64,000 nt of DNA from the NCBI GenBank assembly GCA_944390725.1, contig CALXQU010000002.1, positions 1-64,000 of the forward strand. The letters run 5' to 3'. Position 1 is the stretch's first letter. Each line of letters opens with the position of its first letter. The position numbers and the translations under genes were made by a program. The notes below the pieces were generated by a model. The model worked only from the letters and a program-made list of their open reading frames with translations. It was not told where the DNA came from and did not search any database. The DNA is from an uncultured Spirochaetaceae bacterium. Its GTDB lineage: Bacteria; Spirochaetota; Spirochaetia; Sphaerochaetales; Sphaerochaetaceae. This document shows positions 43,410 through 52,460 of the stretch, in pieces.

Positions 43410-44768
43410 ATGCATGACGAGACGCAGCGCGTGTATGACCACGTGCTTAAGACGGATCCTGACCAGAAGGAATTCCAGCAGGCTGTATTCACATTCCTCC
43501 AGTCCATCGACAAGATCATCGATGAGCTTCCGGAGGTCACCTACCATAAGATCCTCGAGAGGATGACCGAGCCAGAAAGGGTCATCATGTTCCGCGTGCC
43601 ATGGATCGATGACAGCGGCAACGTGCAGATCAACAGGGGATTCAGGGTGGAGATGTCATCAGCGATCGGCCCCTACAAGGGCGGCCTCAGGTTCCATCCA
43701 TCCGTCAATCTCTCTATCATGAAGTTCCTTGCCTTCGAGCAGGTATTCAAGAACAGCCTCACAGGCCTCCCGATGGGCGGCGGCAAGGGCGGCTCCGACT
43801 TCAATCCGAAGGGAAAGAGCGACGCTGAGGTGATGCGCTTCTGCCAGTCCTTCATGACCGAGCTCTACAGGCATATCGGCGCAGATACCGACGTTCCCGC
43901 CGGTGATATCGGCGTAGGCGGCAGGGAGATCGGCTACCTCTTCGGGCAGTACAAGAGGATAACCAACCAGTTCACGGGCGTCCTCACCGGAAAGGGCATG
44001 GACTTCGGCGGATCGAACATCAGGCCAGAGGCGACAGGCTATGGCCTCGTATACCTCTCGCAGGCGATCCTCAGGGGCGAGCACATGGACCTGGAGGGCA
44101 GCACCTGCCTCGTATCAGGCTCCGGCAACGTAGCCCAGTTCACGGTCGAGAAGCTCAATGCCCTCGGAGCGAAGGTCGTCACGCTCTCCGATTCCACAGG
44201 CATGGTCTATGACCCGGCCGGGATCACGCCTGAGAAGCTCCAGTACGTCAAGACGCTCAAGAACGTCAAGCGCGGCAGGATCAGGGAGTATGCCGAGAAC
44301 TTCAAGGGAGTCGAGTACATCGAGCGCAACCCCGAGACGCCGAATCCGGTCTGGGACATCAAGGCTGACTATGCATTCCCCTGCGCGACGCAGAACGAAA
44401 TCCTCAAGGCAGATGCCGAGAACCTCGTAAGGAACGGGATCAAGCTCGTAGGAGAAGGCGCCAACATGCCATGCTCCGTCGAGGCCGAGGGAATCCTCAT
44501 GGGAAACAATGTCCTCCTCGCCCCTGCAAAGGCCGCGAACGCGGGCGGAGTCGCCGTATCAGGACTTGAGATGGCGCAGAACTCGCAGCGCATGCAGTGG
44601 ACAAGGGAGCGCGTCGACCAGGAGCTCCAGACCATCATGGGCAACATCTACAGGAACATCAGCGAAGCCGCAGAGAAGTATTCAACGAAGAACAACTTCG
44701 TCGACGGCGCCAATATCGCTGGATTCATGAAGGTCGCCCGCGCGATGCTGGCCGAGGGCTACGTCTGA
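43410..44768 (+). CDS. gdhA: Glutamate dehydrogenase (NADP-type)
   Basis: A 452-residue hexameric enzyme catalysing 2-oxoglutarate + ammonium to glutamate. Visible are KGGLRFHPSV, the catalytic-lysine region GGGKGGSDFNPKG, DVPAGDIGVGGREIG, and the Rossmann loop VSGSGNVAQF. The length and SNIRPEATGYG region fit the NADP/anabolic class. ATG 43410 is preceded by GGGAG at nine bases. Coupled by TGATG to the DUF1846 gene. Confidence 0.95.
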   Translation: MHDETQRVYDHVLKTDPDQKEFQQAVFTFLQSIDKIIDELPEVTYHKILERMTEPERVIMFRVPWIDDSGNVQINRGFRVEMSSAIGPYKGGLRFHPSVNLSIMKFLAFEQVFKNSLTGLPMGGGKGGSDFNPKGKSDAEVMRFCQSFMTELYRHIGADTDVPAGDIGVGGREIGYLFGQYKRITNQFTGVLTGKGMDFGGSNIRPEATGYGLVYLSQAILRGEHMDLEGSTCLVSGSGNVAQFTVEKLNALGAKVVTLSDSTGMVYDPAGITPEKLQYVKTLKNVKRGRIREYAENFKGVEYIERNPETPNPVWDIKADYAFPCATQNEILKADAENLVRNGIKLVGEGANMPCSVEAEGILMGNNVLLAPAKAANAGGVAVSGLEMAQNSQRMQWTRERVDQELQTIMGNIYRNISEAAEKYSTKNNFVDGANIAGFMKVARAMLAEGYV

Positions 44769-46270
44769 TGCATAAGACAGGCTTCGATAGCGCGAAATAC
44801 GTCGAAGAGCAGACAAGGTATATCCTAGAGAGAGTCCGGAATTCTTCCGGACGTCTCTATATAGAATGCGGAGGCAAGCTGCTGCATGACCTCCATGCAT
44901 CACGCGTGCTGCCAGGCTTCGACGAGAACAACAAGATGAAGGTCTTCCAGTCCCTGAAGGACAAGCTCGATATGATTATCTGCATCTATGCCGGGGATAT
45001 CGAGAGAAGGAAGATCCGCTCGGACTTCGGCATCAGCTATGATGCGGATGTGCTGAAGATGATTGACGACTTCGCAGCCTATGGCATAAAGTGCGACAAG
45101 GTCGTCATCACGAGATACGAGAACCAGGTGGCCGCCACGAACTTCAAGGAGAAGCTCGAGAGGAGGGGCATACATGTCTACACCCATCCGAGGACGCCTG
45201 GCTACCCTGCCAATATCGACGTGGTCGTCTCCGAGAACGGCTACGGCAAGAACGAATACATACCGGTATCGGCACCGGTCGTGATCGTCACGGCCCCGGG
45301 GCCGGGATCAGGCAAGCTGGCTACCTGCCTCTCGCAGATGTACCATGAGGCGAAGATGGGCAGCACGCCAAGCTATTCCAAGCTCGAGACCTTCCCTATC
45401 TGGAACCTCCCGCTGGACCATCCCGTGAATATCGCATACGAGGCAGCCACTGCCGATATCGGCGATGTCAACCTGATTGACCATTTCCATCTCAATGCCT
45501 ACGGCAAGATCGCGGTCAACTACTCCCGTGACCTTGAGGCATTCCCCCTCCTGGCGAGGATCCTCACGAAGATCACCGGCAGCTGCATCTACAAGTCGCC
45601 TACGGATATGGGCGTCAACAGATGCGGATTCGGCATCACGGATGACGAAGCATGCCGCGAAGCAGGCAGGCAGGAGATCATCAGGCGCTACTTCAAGATA
45701 CTCTCCGACTATGCCGCCGGCATAGAGAGCGAGGAGACCGTCAACAGGATCTCAGCCATCATGGACAAGGCCGGCCTCAAGGAGACCGACAGGCTGACCG
45801 TCATCCCCGCCAGGAAGGCCCTGGAGAAGGCAATCGCTGAAGGGAAAGGGAAGAACGGTACGGTATGCGCCGCATCCATCGAGCTGCCGGACGGGACCAT
45901 CGTCACCGCCCACAACTCCGATATCATGCATGCATGCTCAGCCCTGCTGCTGAATGCGCTCAAGGTGATGGAAGGCATCGATGGGAGCAAGAACCTCATC
46001 AGCCATGAGGTCATCAGCAACATAACGGCCATGAAGAGGGATATCCTCAACGGCCGCGGAGTGAGCATGAACCTCGATGAGACGCTCATAGCCCTTGCGA
46101 TGAGCGCAGCGCAGGACGAGGATGCGAAGAAGGCGATGAATGCCCTTCCCGCGCTCAAGAACGCGGAAGTGCATCTGACGCATATCCCCTCCCCTGGCGA
46201 TATCTCAGGCCTGCGCAAGCTCGGCATACAGTACACAAGCGATCCAAGATATCCGCAGAGGAATATCTGA
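44768..46270 (+). CDS. DUF1846 protein
   Basis: A 500-residue cytosolic protein of the DUF1846 family, recognised by KTGFDSAKYVEEQ at the start, the phosphate/nucleotide-binding loop APGPGSGKLATCLSQ and HPRTPGYPANIDVVVS. Structures in this family exist but the biochemical role is not established. It begins on the gdhA stop codon, a linkage suggesting nitrogen or amino-acid metabolism. A hairpin follows. Confidence 0.85.
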   Translation: MHKTGFDSAKYVEEQTRYILERVRNSSGRLYIECGGKLLHDLHASRVLPGFDENNKMKVFQSLKDKLDMIICIYAGDIERRKIRSDFGISYDADVLKMIDDFAAYGIKCDKVVITRYENQVAATNFKEKLERRGIHVYTHPRTPGYPANIDVVVSENGYGKNEYIPVSAPVVIVTAPGPGSGKLATCLSQMYHEAKMGSTPSYSKLETFPIWNLPLDHPVNIAYEAATADIGDVNLIDHFHLNAYGKIAVNYSRDLEAFPLLARILTKITGSCIYKSPTDMGVNRCGFGITDDEACREAGRQEIIRRYFKILSDYAAGIESEETVNRISAIMDKAGLKETDRLTVIPARKALEKAIAEGKGKNGTVCAASIELPDGTIVTAHNSDIMHACSALLLNALKVMEGIDGSKNLISHEVISNITAMKRDILNGRGVSMNLDETLIALAMSAAQDEDAKKAMNALPALKNAEVHLTHIPSPGDISGLRKLGIQYTSDPRYPQRNI

Positions 46271-46274
46271 ATCC

Positions 46275-46295
46275 CGGGACAGGCTGCCTGTCCCG
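46275..46295 (+). terminator. Hairpin after DUF1846 gene
   Basis: CGGGACAGG (46275-46283) and CCTGTCCCG (46287-46295) form a perfect nine-base stem with a three-base loop four bases past the stop. No T-run follows, so attenuation or Rho assistance is possible. Confidence 0.6.
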
Positions 46296-46331
46296 CGCAT
46301 AGGCACTCGTTGAGTGTATACACACAACACA

Positions 46332-46383
46332 GGCAGGCATGACCTGCCGGCAATGGAGGTCGCGGCGGAATCATTCCCGCCGC
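46332..46383 (+). promoter_or_regulatory. Structured leader of symporter gene
   Basis: Two hairpins follow the terminator: GGCAGG/CCTGCC (46332-46348) and GCGGCGG/CCGCCGC (46362-46383). The only ribosome-binding motif, GGAGG (46355-46359), is separated from the ATG at 46391 by the second hairpin, so folding would bring it to about 14 bases from the start. This may be translational control; it does not match a riboswitch I recognise. Confidence 0.45.
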
Positions 46384-46390
46384 ACTGGTT

Positions 46391-47767
46391 ATGAAGGAAA
46401 GAGAGAGACTGTCTTCACGTCTTGGCTTCATCCTGCTTTCCGCTGGATGCGCCATAGGATTGGGAAATGTATGGAGGTTCCCGTACATCACCGGACGCTA
46501 TGGCGGAGCCGCGTTCGTACTCATCTACCTTATATTCCTGCTTCTCATCGGGCTTCCGGTCATGACGATGGAGTTCGCCATCGGCAGAGCCGGAAGGAAG
46601 AATATCGCGGGAGCCCTCAAGGCACTCGAGCCCACCGGATCCAGATGGCATTATATCGGCCCTGCGGCAATGGCTGGCAACTATATCCTGCTGATGTTCT
46701 ATTCCGTACTCACAGGCTGGCTAATCTATTACTGCATCTGCTTCCTGACAGGAAGGATCGATTCATCATATGACTCAGCGAAGGTTGCGGAATTCTTCGG
46801 CAGCCTCACGGCGAACCCGGGACTGCAGACGGTGTTCATGGGCATCGCCCTTGCCGTAACGGCACTGATCGTATCAGGAGGCCTCAAGAACGGCGTCGAG
46901 AAGATCACCAAGGTCATGATGATGGTCCTCTTCGTGCTGATGTTCATACTCGCCATCCACTCATGCCTCCTTCCAGGCGGTCATGACGGGCTGCTTTTCT
47001 ACGTCAAGCCGAGCTTCAACAACCTCGTGCACGAGTATGGCCTCTCCGAATCGATATTCGCGGCGATGGGCCAGGCATTCTTCACCCTTTCACTCGGCAT
47101 CGGCGCCATGGCGATCTTCGGCTCCTACTTCAATAACGAGCGTACGCTCGGCGGCGAGACGGTAAGGATCATCTGCCTCGATACGACAGTCGCCCTGCTT
47201 TCGGGATTCATCATCTTCCCGGCTTGTTCAGCATTTTCCGTTGAAGCGGGAACGGGGCCGTCACTGCTCTTCATATCGCTCCCGAACGTATTCACGCAGA
47301 TGATGCTTGGCAATGTGTGGGGTACGGTGTTCTTCCTCGCCATGATATTCGCCGCGCTCTCCACCCTGATAGCGGTATTCGAGAACATCGTCGCCTACTG
47401 GATGGACCAGAAGGGATGGACAAGGAAGAATGCGGTCATCCTCAACTTCTTCCTCCTCTTCGTGCTCTCGCTGCCATGCGTGCTTGGCTTCAACGTACTC
47501 TCAGGCTTCCAGCCATTCGGACCTGGAACGGGCGTGCTCGACCTCGAGGACTTCCTCGTATCGAACCTGATCCTCCCGCTCGGCAGCATGGCCTTCGTCT
47601 TCTTCTGCACGATGAAGAGGGGCTGGGGCTGGGACAGCTTCATCAAGGAAGCGGACCAGGGAGAAGGGCTCAGGTTCCCATCCTGGCTCCGCATATACTG
47701 CAAGTACATACTCCCTATCGGGATCCTGGTCGTGACGATCAACGGAATCTACGGAGTCTTGAGCTGA
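46391..47767 (+). CDS. Sodium:neurotransmitter-symporter family (NSS) transporter
   Basis: A 458-residue membrane transporter, predicted twelve or eleven helices, importing an amino acid with Na+. The N-terminal signature RLGFILLSAGCAIGLGNVWR leads into FPYITG, as in LeuT-like proteins. The substrate cannot be named from sequence. Start is kept at 46391 because the family begins just before SSRLGF, although no close ribosome site exists. It follows the gdhA unit, consistent with amino-acid metabolism. Confidence 0.9.
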   Translation: MKERERLSSRLGFILLSAGCAIGLGNVWRFPYITGRYGGAAFVLIYLIFLLLIGLPVMTMEFAIGRAGRKNIAGALKALEPTGSRWHYIGPAAMAGNYILLMFYSVLTGWLIYYCICFLTGRIDSSYDSAKVAEFFGSLTANPGLQTVFMGIALAVTALIVSGGLKNGVEKITKVMMMVLFVLMFILAIHSCLLPGGHDGLLFYVKPSFNNLVHEYGLSESIFAAMGQAFFTLSLGIGAMAIFGSYFNNERTLGGETVRIICLDTTVALLSGFIIFPACSAFSVEAGTGPSLLFISLPNVFTQMMLGNVWGTVFFLAMIFAALSTLIAVFENIVAYWMDQKGWTRKNAVILNFFLLFVLSLPCVLGFNVLSGFQPFGPGTGVLDLEDFLVSNLILPLGSMAFVFFCTMKRGWGWDSFIKEADQGEGLRFPSWLRIYCKYILPIGILVVTINGIYGVLS

Positions 47768-47775
47768 AATACACA

Positions 47776-47803
47776 CAGAGCCCCTCACTTCCGAGGGGTT
47801 CTG
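47776..47803 (+). terminator. Terminator after symporter gene
   Basis: CAGAGCCCCTC (47776-47786) pairs with GAGGGGTTCTG (47793-47803) with one G-T wobble, an eleven-base stem. The following CATTATATTA is A/T-rich but not a pure T-run. Confidence 0.65.
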
Positions 47804-47818
47804 CATTATATTAGTACT

Positions 47819-48142
47819 ATGAACATCAAAGCAATCGCCGAGAGAATCGGCATGGATTACGAAAACGTGATGGAAGATTACTGCGGCGATGTCGCGGCAG
47901 TCAAGGAAAGGCTCCTGCGCTTCCCTTCTGACACCGACCTCTCCGCCCTGGAAGGCTGCGTCAGCTCCGGGGACATGGATGGCATCCGCAGGGAAGCCCA
48001 TCGCATCCGCAAATGCGCAGAGAAGCTGGGTCTCGGAAGCCTCGCAGGCATCGCCTCCCATCTTGAGGAGACAGGCGAGGGCCTTGACATGCTCAGGACC
48101 ACCAGAGACAGCATCTGCTCAGTCATCGGTGAAGCCGAATGA
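47819..48142 (+). CDS. Single-domain Hpt (histidine phosphotransfer) protein
   Basis: A 107-residue helical protein. The Hpt signature with phospho-accepting His61 appears in REAHRIRKCAEKLGLGSL. Stand-alone Hpt proteins pass phosphate between response regulators; no kinase or receiver is in the window. The ATG at 47819 has no Shine-Dalgarno sequence, and TATATT (47807-47812) sits seven bases before it, so a leaderless transcript is possible. Followed by the chagasin-like gene (ATGA overlap). Confidence 0.75.
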   Translation: MNIKAIAERIGMDYENVMEDYCGDVAAVKERLLRFPSDTDLSALEGCVSSGDMDGIRREAHRIRKCAEKLGLGSLAGIASHLEETGEGLDMLRTTRDSICSVIGEAE

Positions 48143-48507
48143 GAAAGATTATCCTTCCCCTGCTGGCAATCATCATGCTAGCCTCCTGCGCCACATCCGG
48201 CGATGAGGCCATAGATAATACCAGGATGGTAATCACGCTCCCTGAGAACCCGACTACCGGCTATACCTGGATCTGGGGGCAGATGGGTACCGGGCATATC
48301 GAGATAGCGGATGACAGGTTCATCCCACCGGAAAGCAGCCTCGCAGGAGCTCCCGGAGAGCGTGAGCTCACCTTCATCGGCACAGTTCCCGGGCATGTAA
48401 CCATCACCCTCTCATGCATCAGGCCATGGGAGGAGAACAGCACAGCATCAGGCAGCGTCATCTATTCCGTGACTGTCTACGATGACATGACTATCAGCTA
48501 CCTCTGA
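48139..48507 (+). CDS. Chagasin-like (I42) protease-inhibitor lipoprotein
   Basis: A 122-residue protein. The lipobox LASC at about residues 14-17 predicts a lipoprotein. The mature part has the chagasin L4 loop motif NPTTGYTW and the L6 loop RPWE, so it should inhibit papain-like cysteine proteases of the host or self. The immunoglobulin-like fold fits the length. It overlaps the Hpt stop and precedes the GLUG lipoprotein gene. Confidence 0.85.
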   Translation: MRKIILPLLAIIMLASCATSGDEAIDNTRMVITLPENPTTGYTWIWGQMGTGHIEIADDRFIPPESSLAGAPGERELTFIGTVPGHVTITLSCIRPWEENSTASGSVIYSVTVYDDMTISYL

Positions 48508-48515
48508 TAACCTTC

Positions 48516-48550
48516 TGCTCGCTATCCATACTGCAATCGGATAGCAAGCA
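48516..48550 (+). terminator. Hairpin after chagasin-like gene
   Basis: GCTATCC (48521-48527) pairs perfectly with GGATAGC (48539-48545), and TGCT/AGCA extends it past one mismatch. No T-run follows. Confidence 0.5.
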
Positions 48551-48622
48551 AAATCTGGGAAAAATGGAACGTGACAAATCGCATCCCTTGCCGTATAAAT
48601 ATCAAAAAGGGGTGTATTTGAA

Positions 48623-50828
48623 ATGACATCATTACGCTATTCTTCCTCTAAGAGAGAGAGAGAGAGAGAGAGAGAAACGTCCCGTATTTAGGGCAATAGC
48701 TGTAATCACAGCCATCCTTCTAGCCATATCATGCACGCAGCCGGGAATCGGCCCTGGCGGTTTCCTACCAGGAATTTTCCCTGACGATGACAAAGATGAT
48801 TCGCAAGGACTGGCCCTGGGCTTCGCCGGAGGCAGCGGAACCCCTTCAAATCCATACAAGCTATCAACCATCGACAACCTCAGGGCGCTAGGCTCAAGAA
48901 TGTCCGAAGGTATGGATTTCACAGGGATGAACTTTGTGCTTTCCGATTCCATCGTGATCCCAGAAGGAACGGCCTGGGAGCCTATAGGAAATGCTACCAG
49001 AAACGATGATGGAATACAGGGAACGCCTTTCAAAGGCATATTCGATGGAAATGGCAAGACGATATCAGGAATCAGCATAAATGATACAGGAGAAGCAGAT
49101 ACCGGATATGGGCTCTTCGCTGCTATAGCAGGAAGCGATACCGTGGTAAAGAACCTGACGGTCAGCGGTTCCATAGAGCTATCGAATGCTGATGCAGAGG
49201 CTGGCCTCATCGCAGGCTATGTCACAGAAGGCGCTACGATATCAGGCTGCAGTACTGGAGAAGGAAGCTCAATAAAGGCAGGAACAGCAGGTGGAATAGC
49301 TGCAAAGCTCATAGGCTCCGGAACTATCGAAAACTGCCAGAACAATGCAGATATAACATCCCTTGGCAACGCTGGGGACAAAATCGCGGGAATCGTAGCA
49401 ACATCTTATCCACGCACCGGTACCCTGAAGATCTCCGGCTCAGTGAATCATGGCAATATAAATGCCCATAGATATTCTGCAGGCATAGTCGGCATCGCTA
49501 CGGAAACCGAAATCATCAATTCAAGCAATGAAGGCAACATCTCCGGATCAATGAATGTCGGAGGTATCGTCGGAAGGCTTGACGGCGGCTCTTCAATAAA
49601 CGGCGGTTATAACTCCGGTACGATAACCATTACAGCCGATCCTGCAGGCAGCAGCATATCCGGTATAGGAGGAATCGCAGGCCTGACGCAGGATGGTTCT
49701 GTCGAAATATCTGGAGTTACCAACAAAGGAAGCATAACGGTTGCTTCCGGTTCTGAAGCTCCTAGCACAATCGGCTCTGTTGGAGGAATCATAGGGCGTG
49801 CTGCATCATCAGCTACCATCCGCGATATCGTCAACGATAGCAGTGCCTCTATCGAAGTGACAGGAGGTAGTTCTATCGGAGGAATAGTCGGAAGCCTTAT
49901 AACCTCAGACGCAGCTGGTGACAGAAAACTCACAATCAGCGGTACCACTGAGAACAAGGCATCAATCACCGGAAAGACGTTTGTCGGAGGCATTATCGGC
50001 AGCTCGCAGACTACCGTTGAGATTACGGCAGTGAATTCAGGCGATGTAACTGCTGAAGATGGCTATGCAGGAGGCATCGCCGGTTCCGTCCATGATGGCA
50101 TAATCAGCAAATGCACTAATACCGGCAGCATTACAAGCGGATATTCAAAGACCGCATCTGCTGGCGGAATCATGGGAAGCTATGATTCGATTGATTACGT
50201 TGAAATCAAAGAATGTACGAACAGAGGAACAATCACTTGCGGCTGGCTTGCCGGAGGAATAACCGGAGGTTCAATGACATCGGGCTCATCCATCATTGGA
50301 TGCTATAATTACGGCACAATCAATGGAAAAGCAAGAGCAGGCGGTATAGCGGCAGAAATGGGCGCGGGAAGCTCAATCTCCAATTCACAAAACAGCGGAA
50401 CGCTATCCCTCGATGCATCAGCGACTTCTGCAACCGCAGGGCAGTTCGGCGGCATCGTCGGCAGAATCTATACAACTGATACCGTAAAGAAGCCCTCAAT
50501 CAATGCATGTACATCAAAGGGGACGATAAATATCGGAACTGAAGAAGGGCATGTCGGTGGAATCGCAGGCGCCGTGTGGAATCTTGCCGAAATCTGCAAT
50601 GCGGATTCCTCTGATACCATAACAGCAAGCGGAGATGATATAGGAGGAATCATCGGTCTAATCCACTCTGAAAAATGCTCATCCCCCTATGTTGATATCA
50701 CTGACTGTGATTTCACTGGTGCAGTTCCAGAAGGGAAAAATACGATAGTCGGAACAGTACATTCCTCTATCAAGAGCAATGTAACATTTGAAAACTGCAA
50801 TGGAGAGGATCCTACAGGCACACAGTAA
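48623..50828 (+). CDS. Phase-variable GLUG-repeat surface lipoprotein (out of frame here)
   Basis: From the (AG)12 tract onward, one frame stays open to 50828. It begins KRPVFRAIAVITAILLAISC, a lipoprotein signal peptide with Cys codon at 48732-48734. About 690 residues of GLUG-like repeats follow, with units resembling GGIAGLTQDGSVEISG. The likely start is ATG 48623, with AAGGGG upstream, but it reads into the tract in a different frame and stops at 48689-48691. Adding one AG unit (or losing two) would restore a protein of about 735 residues. No other start exists in the lipoprotein frame before the signal peptide. GLUG proteins are typically surface or adhesin-like; the fold is a repeated beta structure. 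Alternatively an unsuspected indel or assembly error. Confidence 0.7.
48651..48675 (+). repeat. (AG)12 dinucleotide tract
   Basis: Twelve uninterrupted AG units plus A, placed between the likely start codon and the signal peptide of the GLUG lipoprotein gene. Dinucleotide tracts of this length slip during replication. No such tract occurs in the other genes of the window. The tract codes Arg-Glu repeats in the coding frame. Confidence 0.95.
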
Positions 50829-50840
50829 GAACTATCATCA

Positions 50841-50866
50841 CAGAGGCTGTCACGTTCCAGCCTCTG
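50841..50866. terminator. Inverted repeat between GLUG gene and livF
   Basis: CAGAGGCTG (50841-50849) and CAGCCTCTG (50858-50866) are a perfect nine-base stem with an eight-base loop. It lies between convergent genes and may end the GLUG transcript. Confidence 0.6.
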
Positions 50867-50875
50867 ATTCACATG

Positions 50876-50906
50876 GAATCCCCCACAACTATAAACTGGG
50901 GGATTC
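50876..50906. terminator. Terminator of liv operon and GLUG gene
   Basis: GAATCCCCC (50876-50884) and GGGGGATTC (50898-50906) form a perfect nine-base stem. TTTATAT follows on the plus strand. It can act in both directions. Confidence 0.75.
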
Positions 50907-50923
50907 TTTATATCTTACTGATA

Positions 50924-51622
50924 TCAGGTTCCGAGATACGCCTTCTTGACTCTTTCGTCATCGAGGAGGTCCGAGCCCTTGCCAGACATCATGATCATGC
51001 CTGTCTCCATGACATAAGCCATGTCTGCAATCTGGAGCGCCATATTGGCATTCTGCTCGATAAGAAGGATTGTGACTCCGTTCTTGTTGATTTCCCTGAT
51101 GATGGAGAAGATATCCTTTACGATCAGCGGGGCAAGGCCCAGCGAAGGCTCATCCATCATCATCAGCTTCGGCTTCGACATCAGAGCCCTGGCGACGGCA
51201 AGCATCTGCTGCTCTCCGCCGGAAAGAGTGCCGCCATACTGCCAGCTCCTCTCCTTGAGGCGCGGGAAGAGCGAGAAGACCCATTCCAAGTCGTCGGAAA
51301 GGTCATCAGAACGGAGATAGGCTCCAATCTTGAGGTTCTCAAGCACCGTCAGGTCGGGGAATATCCTGCGCCCCTCGGGCACGAGGGTTATCCCCTTGCC
51401 TACGATATATGAAGGATCCTTCCCCGTGATATCCTCGCCAAGGAAAGTTATCTTCCCCGTCCTGGGCTTCACGAGTCCGGCAATCGTCCTCAGCGTCGTG
51501 CTCTTACCGGCACCATTGGCCCCGATAAGCGTCACTATGCTCCCCTCCTCAACAGAGAAGGAGATATCCCTGACAGCCTCTATGCCGCCGTAATTGACTG
51601 ATAGGCCCTTTATCTCAAACAT
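50924..51622 (-). CDS. livF: Branched-chain-type amino-acid ABC transporter ATPase LivF
   Basis: A 232-residue ATPase. Walker A GANGAGKSTTLRTI, the signature LSGGEQQMLAVARAL, and Walker B LMMMDEPSLGL are intact. It energises import with LivG, LivH and LivM. ATG 51622 overlaps the livG 3' end by eight bases; the preceding TTG 51631 is less likely. It is last in the liv operon. Confidence 0.9.
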   Translation of the reverse strand: MFEIKGLSVNYGGIEAVRDISFSVEEGSIVTLIGANGAGKSTTLRTIAGLVKPRTGKITFLGEDITGKDPSYIVGKGITLVPEGRRIFPDLTVLENLKIGAYLRSDDLSDDLEWVFSLFPRLKERSWQYGGTLSGGEQQMLAVARALMSKPKLMMMDEPSLGLAPLIVKDIFSIIREINKNGVTILLIEQNANMALQIADMAYVMETGMIMMSGKGSDLLDDERVKKAYLGT

Positions 51623-52460
51623 CTTCGGCAACCCCTAGATACGCGTCGATGACTCTCTGGTTCGACTGGACCTCCTCAGGGGTCCCCTCGGCAATCAGGG
51701 AGCCGAAATCCAGCACATAGATCCTGTCGGATATCCTCATTACAAGATCCATATGATGCTCGATCATCAAGACCGTGAGGTCATACTCATCCTTGATCTC
51801 GCGGATGAAGTCAGCAAGCTCCTGCGTCTCCTGCGGATTCATGCCTGCGGCAGGCTCGTCAAGGAGCAGCAGGTCAGGCTTCGTGGCAAGCGCCCTGGCA
51901 ATCTCCAGCCGCCTCTGCTTGCCATACGGCAGGCTTGTCGCCAGCTCATCGCGGAACTGCCAGAGATCCTGGCGCCTGAGAAGCTCCTCCGTCTCCTGGC
52001 GCATGGCCTGCTCTTCCTTCCAGGAAATGCGGAAGACATCGGAGAAGATGCCGGCCTTCATCCTCAGATGCATGGCAGTCAGCACGTTATCGAAGACAGT
52101 CATGCTCCTAAACAGCCTGATATTCTGGAATGTACGCGCGATGCCGAGCTTGGTTATCCTGTCAGGAGTCGGATTGAGCACCTTCTGCGATGCGAACTTA
52201 TCAGGCTCGAGGCCGGCATACTGCCTGGCCATCTTCCCTGATGGATGGTTCTGGATAATGGCTTCGCCTTTATAGCAGATCATCCCATTGGTAGGCTCAT
52301 ACACGCCAGTGATGCAGTTGAAGGCGGTCGTCTTCCCTGCCCCGTTGGGCCCGATCAGCGCTACTATCTCCCCTTCATCGACATGCATGGAGAGGTCATT
52401 CACTGCAACGACCCCGCCGAACTGCATCGTCACGCTATCAAGTTCGAGAACCTTCTTCAT
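51615..52460 (-). CDS. livG: Branched-chain-type amino-acid ABC transporter ATPase LivG
   Basis: A 281-residue ATPase with Walker A GPNGAGKTTAFNCI, the signature region TSLPYGKQRRLEIARALATK, and Walker B DLLLLDEPAAGMNP, which fits LivG of HAAT-type importers. It starts inside the livM stop (ATGA) and overlaps livF. Pairs with LivF as the two ATPase subunits. Confidence 0.92.
   Translation of the reverse strand: MKKVLELDSVTMQFGGVVAVNDLSMHVDEGEIVALIGPNGAGKTTAFNCITGVYEPTNGMICYKGEAIIQNHPSGKMARQYAGLEPDKFASQKVLNPTPDRITKLGIARTFQNIRLFRSMTVFDNVLTAMHLRMKAGIFSDVFRISWKEEQAMRQETEELLRRQDLWQFRDELATSLPYGKQRRLEIARALATKPDLLLLDEPAAGMNPQETQELADFIREIKDEYDLTVLMIEHHMDLVMRISDRIYVLDFGSLIAEGTPEEVQSNQRVIDAYLGVAEDV

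Noticed and set aside
46271..46390. Known riboswitch, for example glycine type, before the symporter
   Set aside because: The hairpins and loops do not show the conserved core of a class I recognise.
48632..49210. 192-residue minus-strand frame over the GLUG gene
   Set aside because: No known family; the plus-strand repeat protein explains the region.
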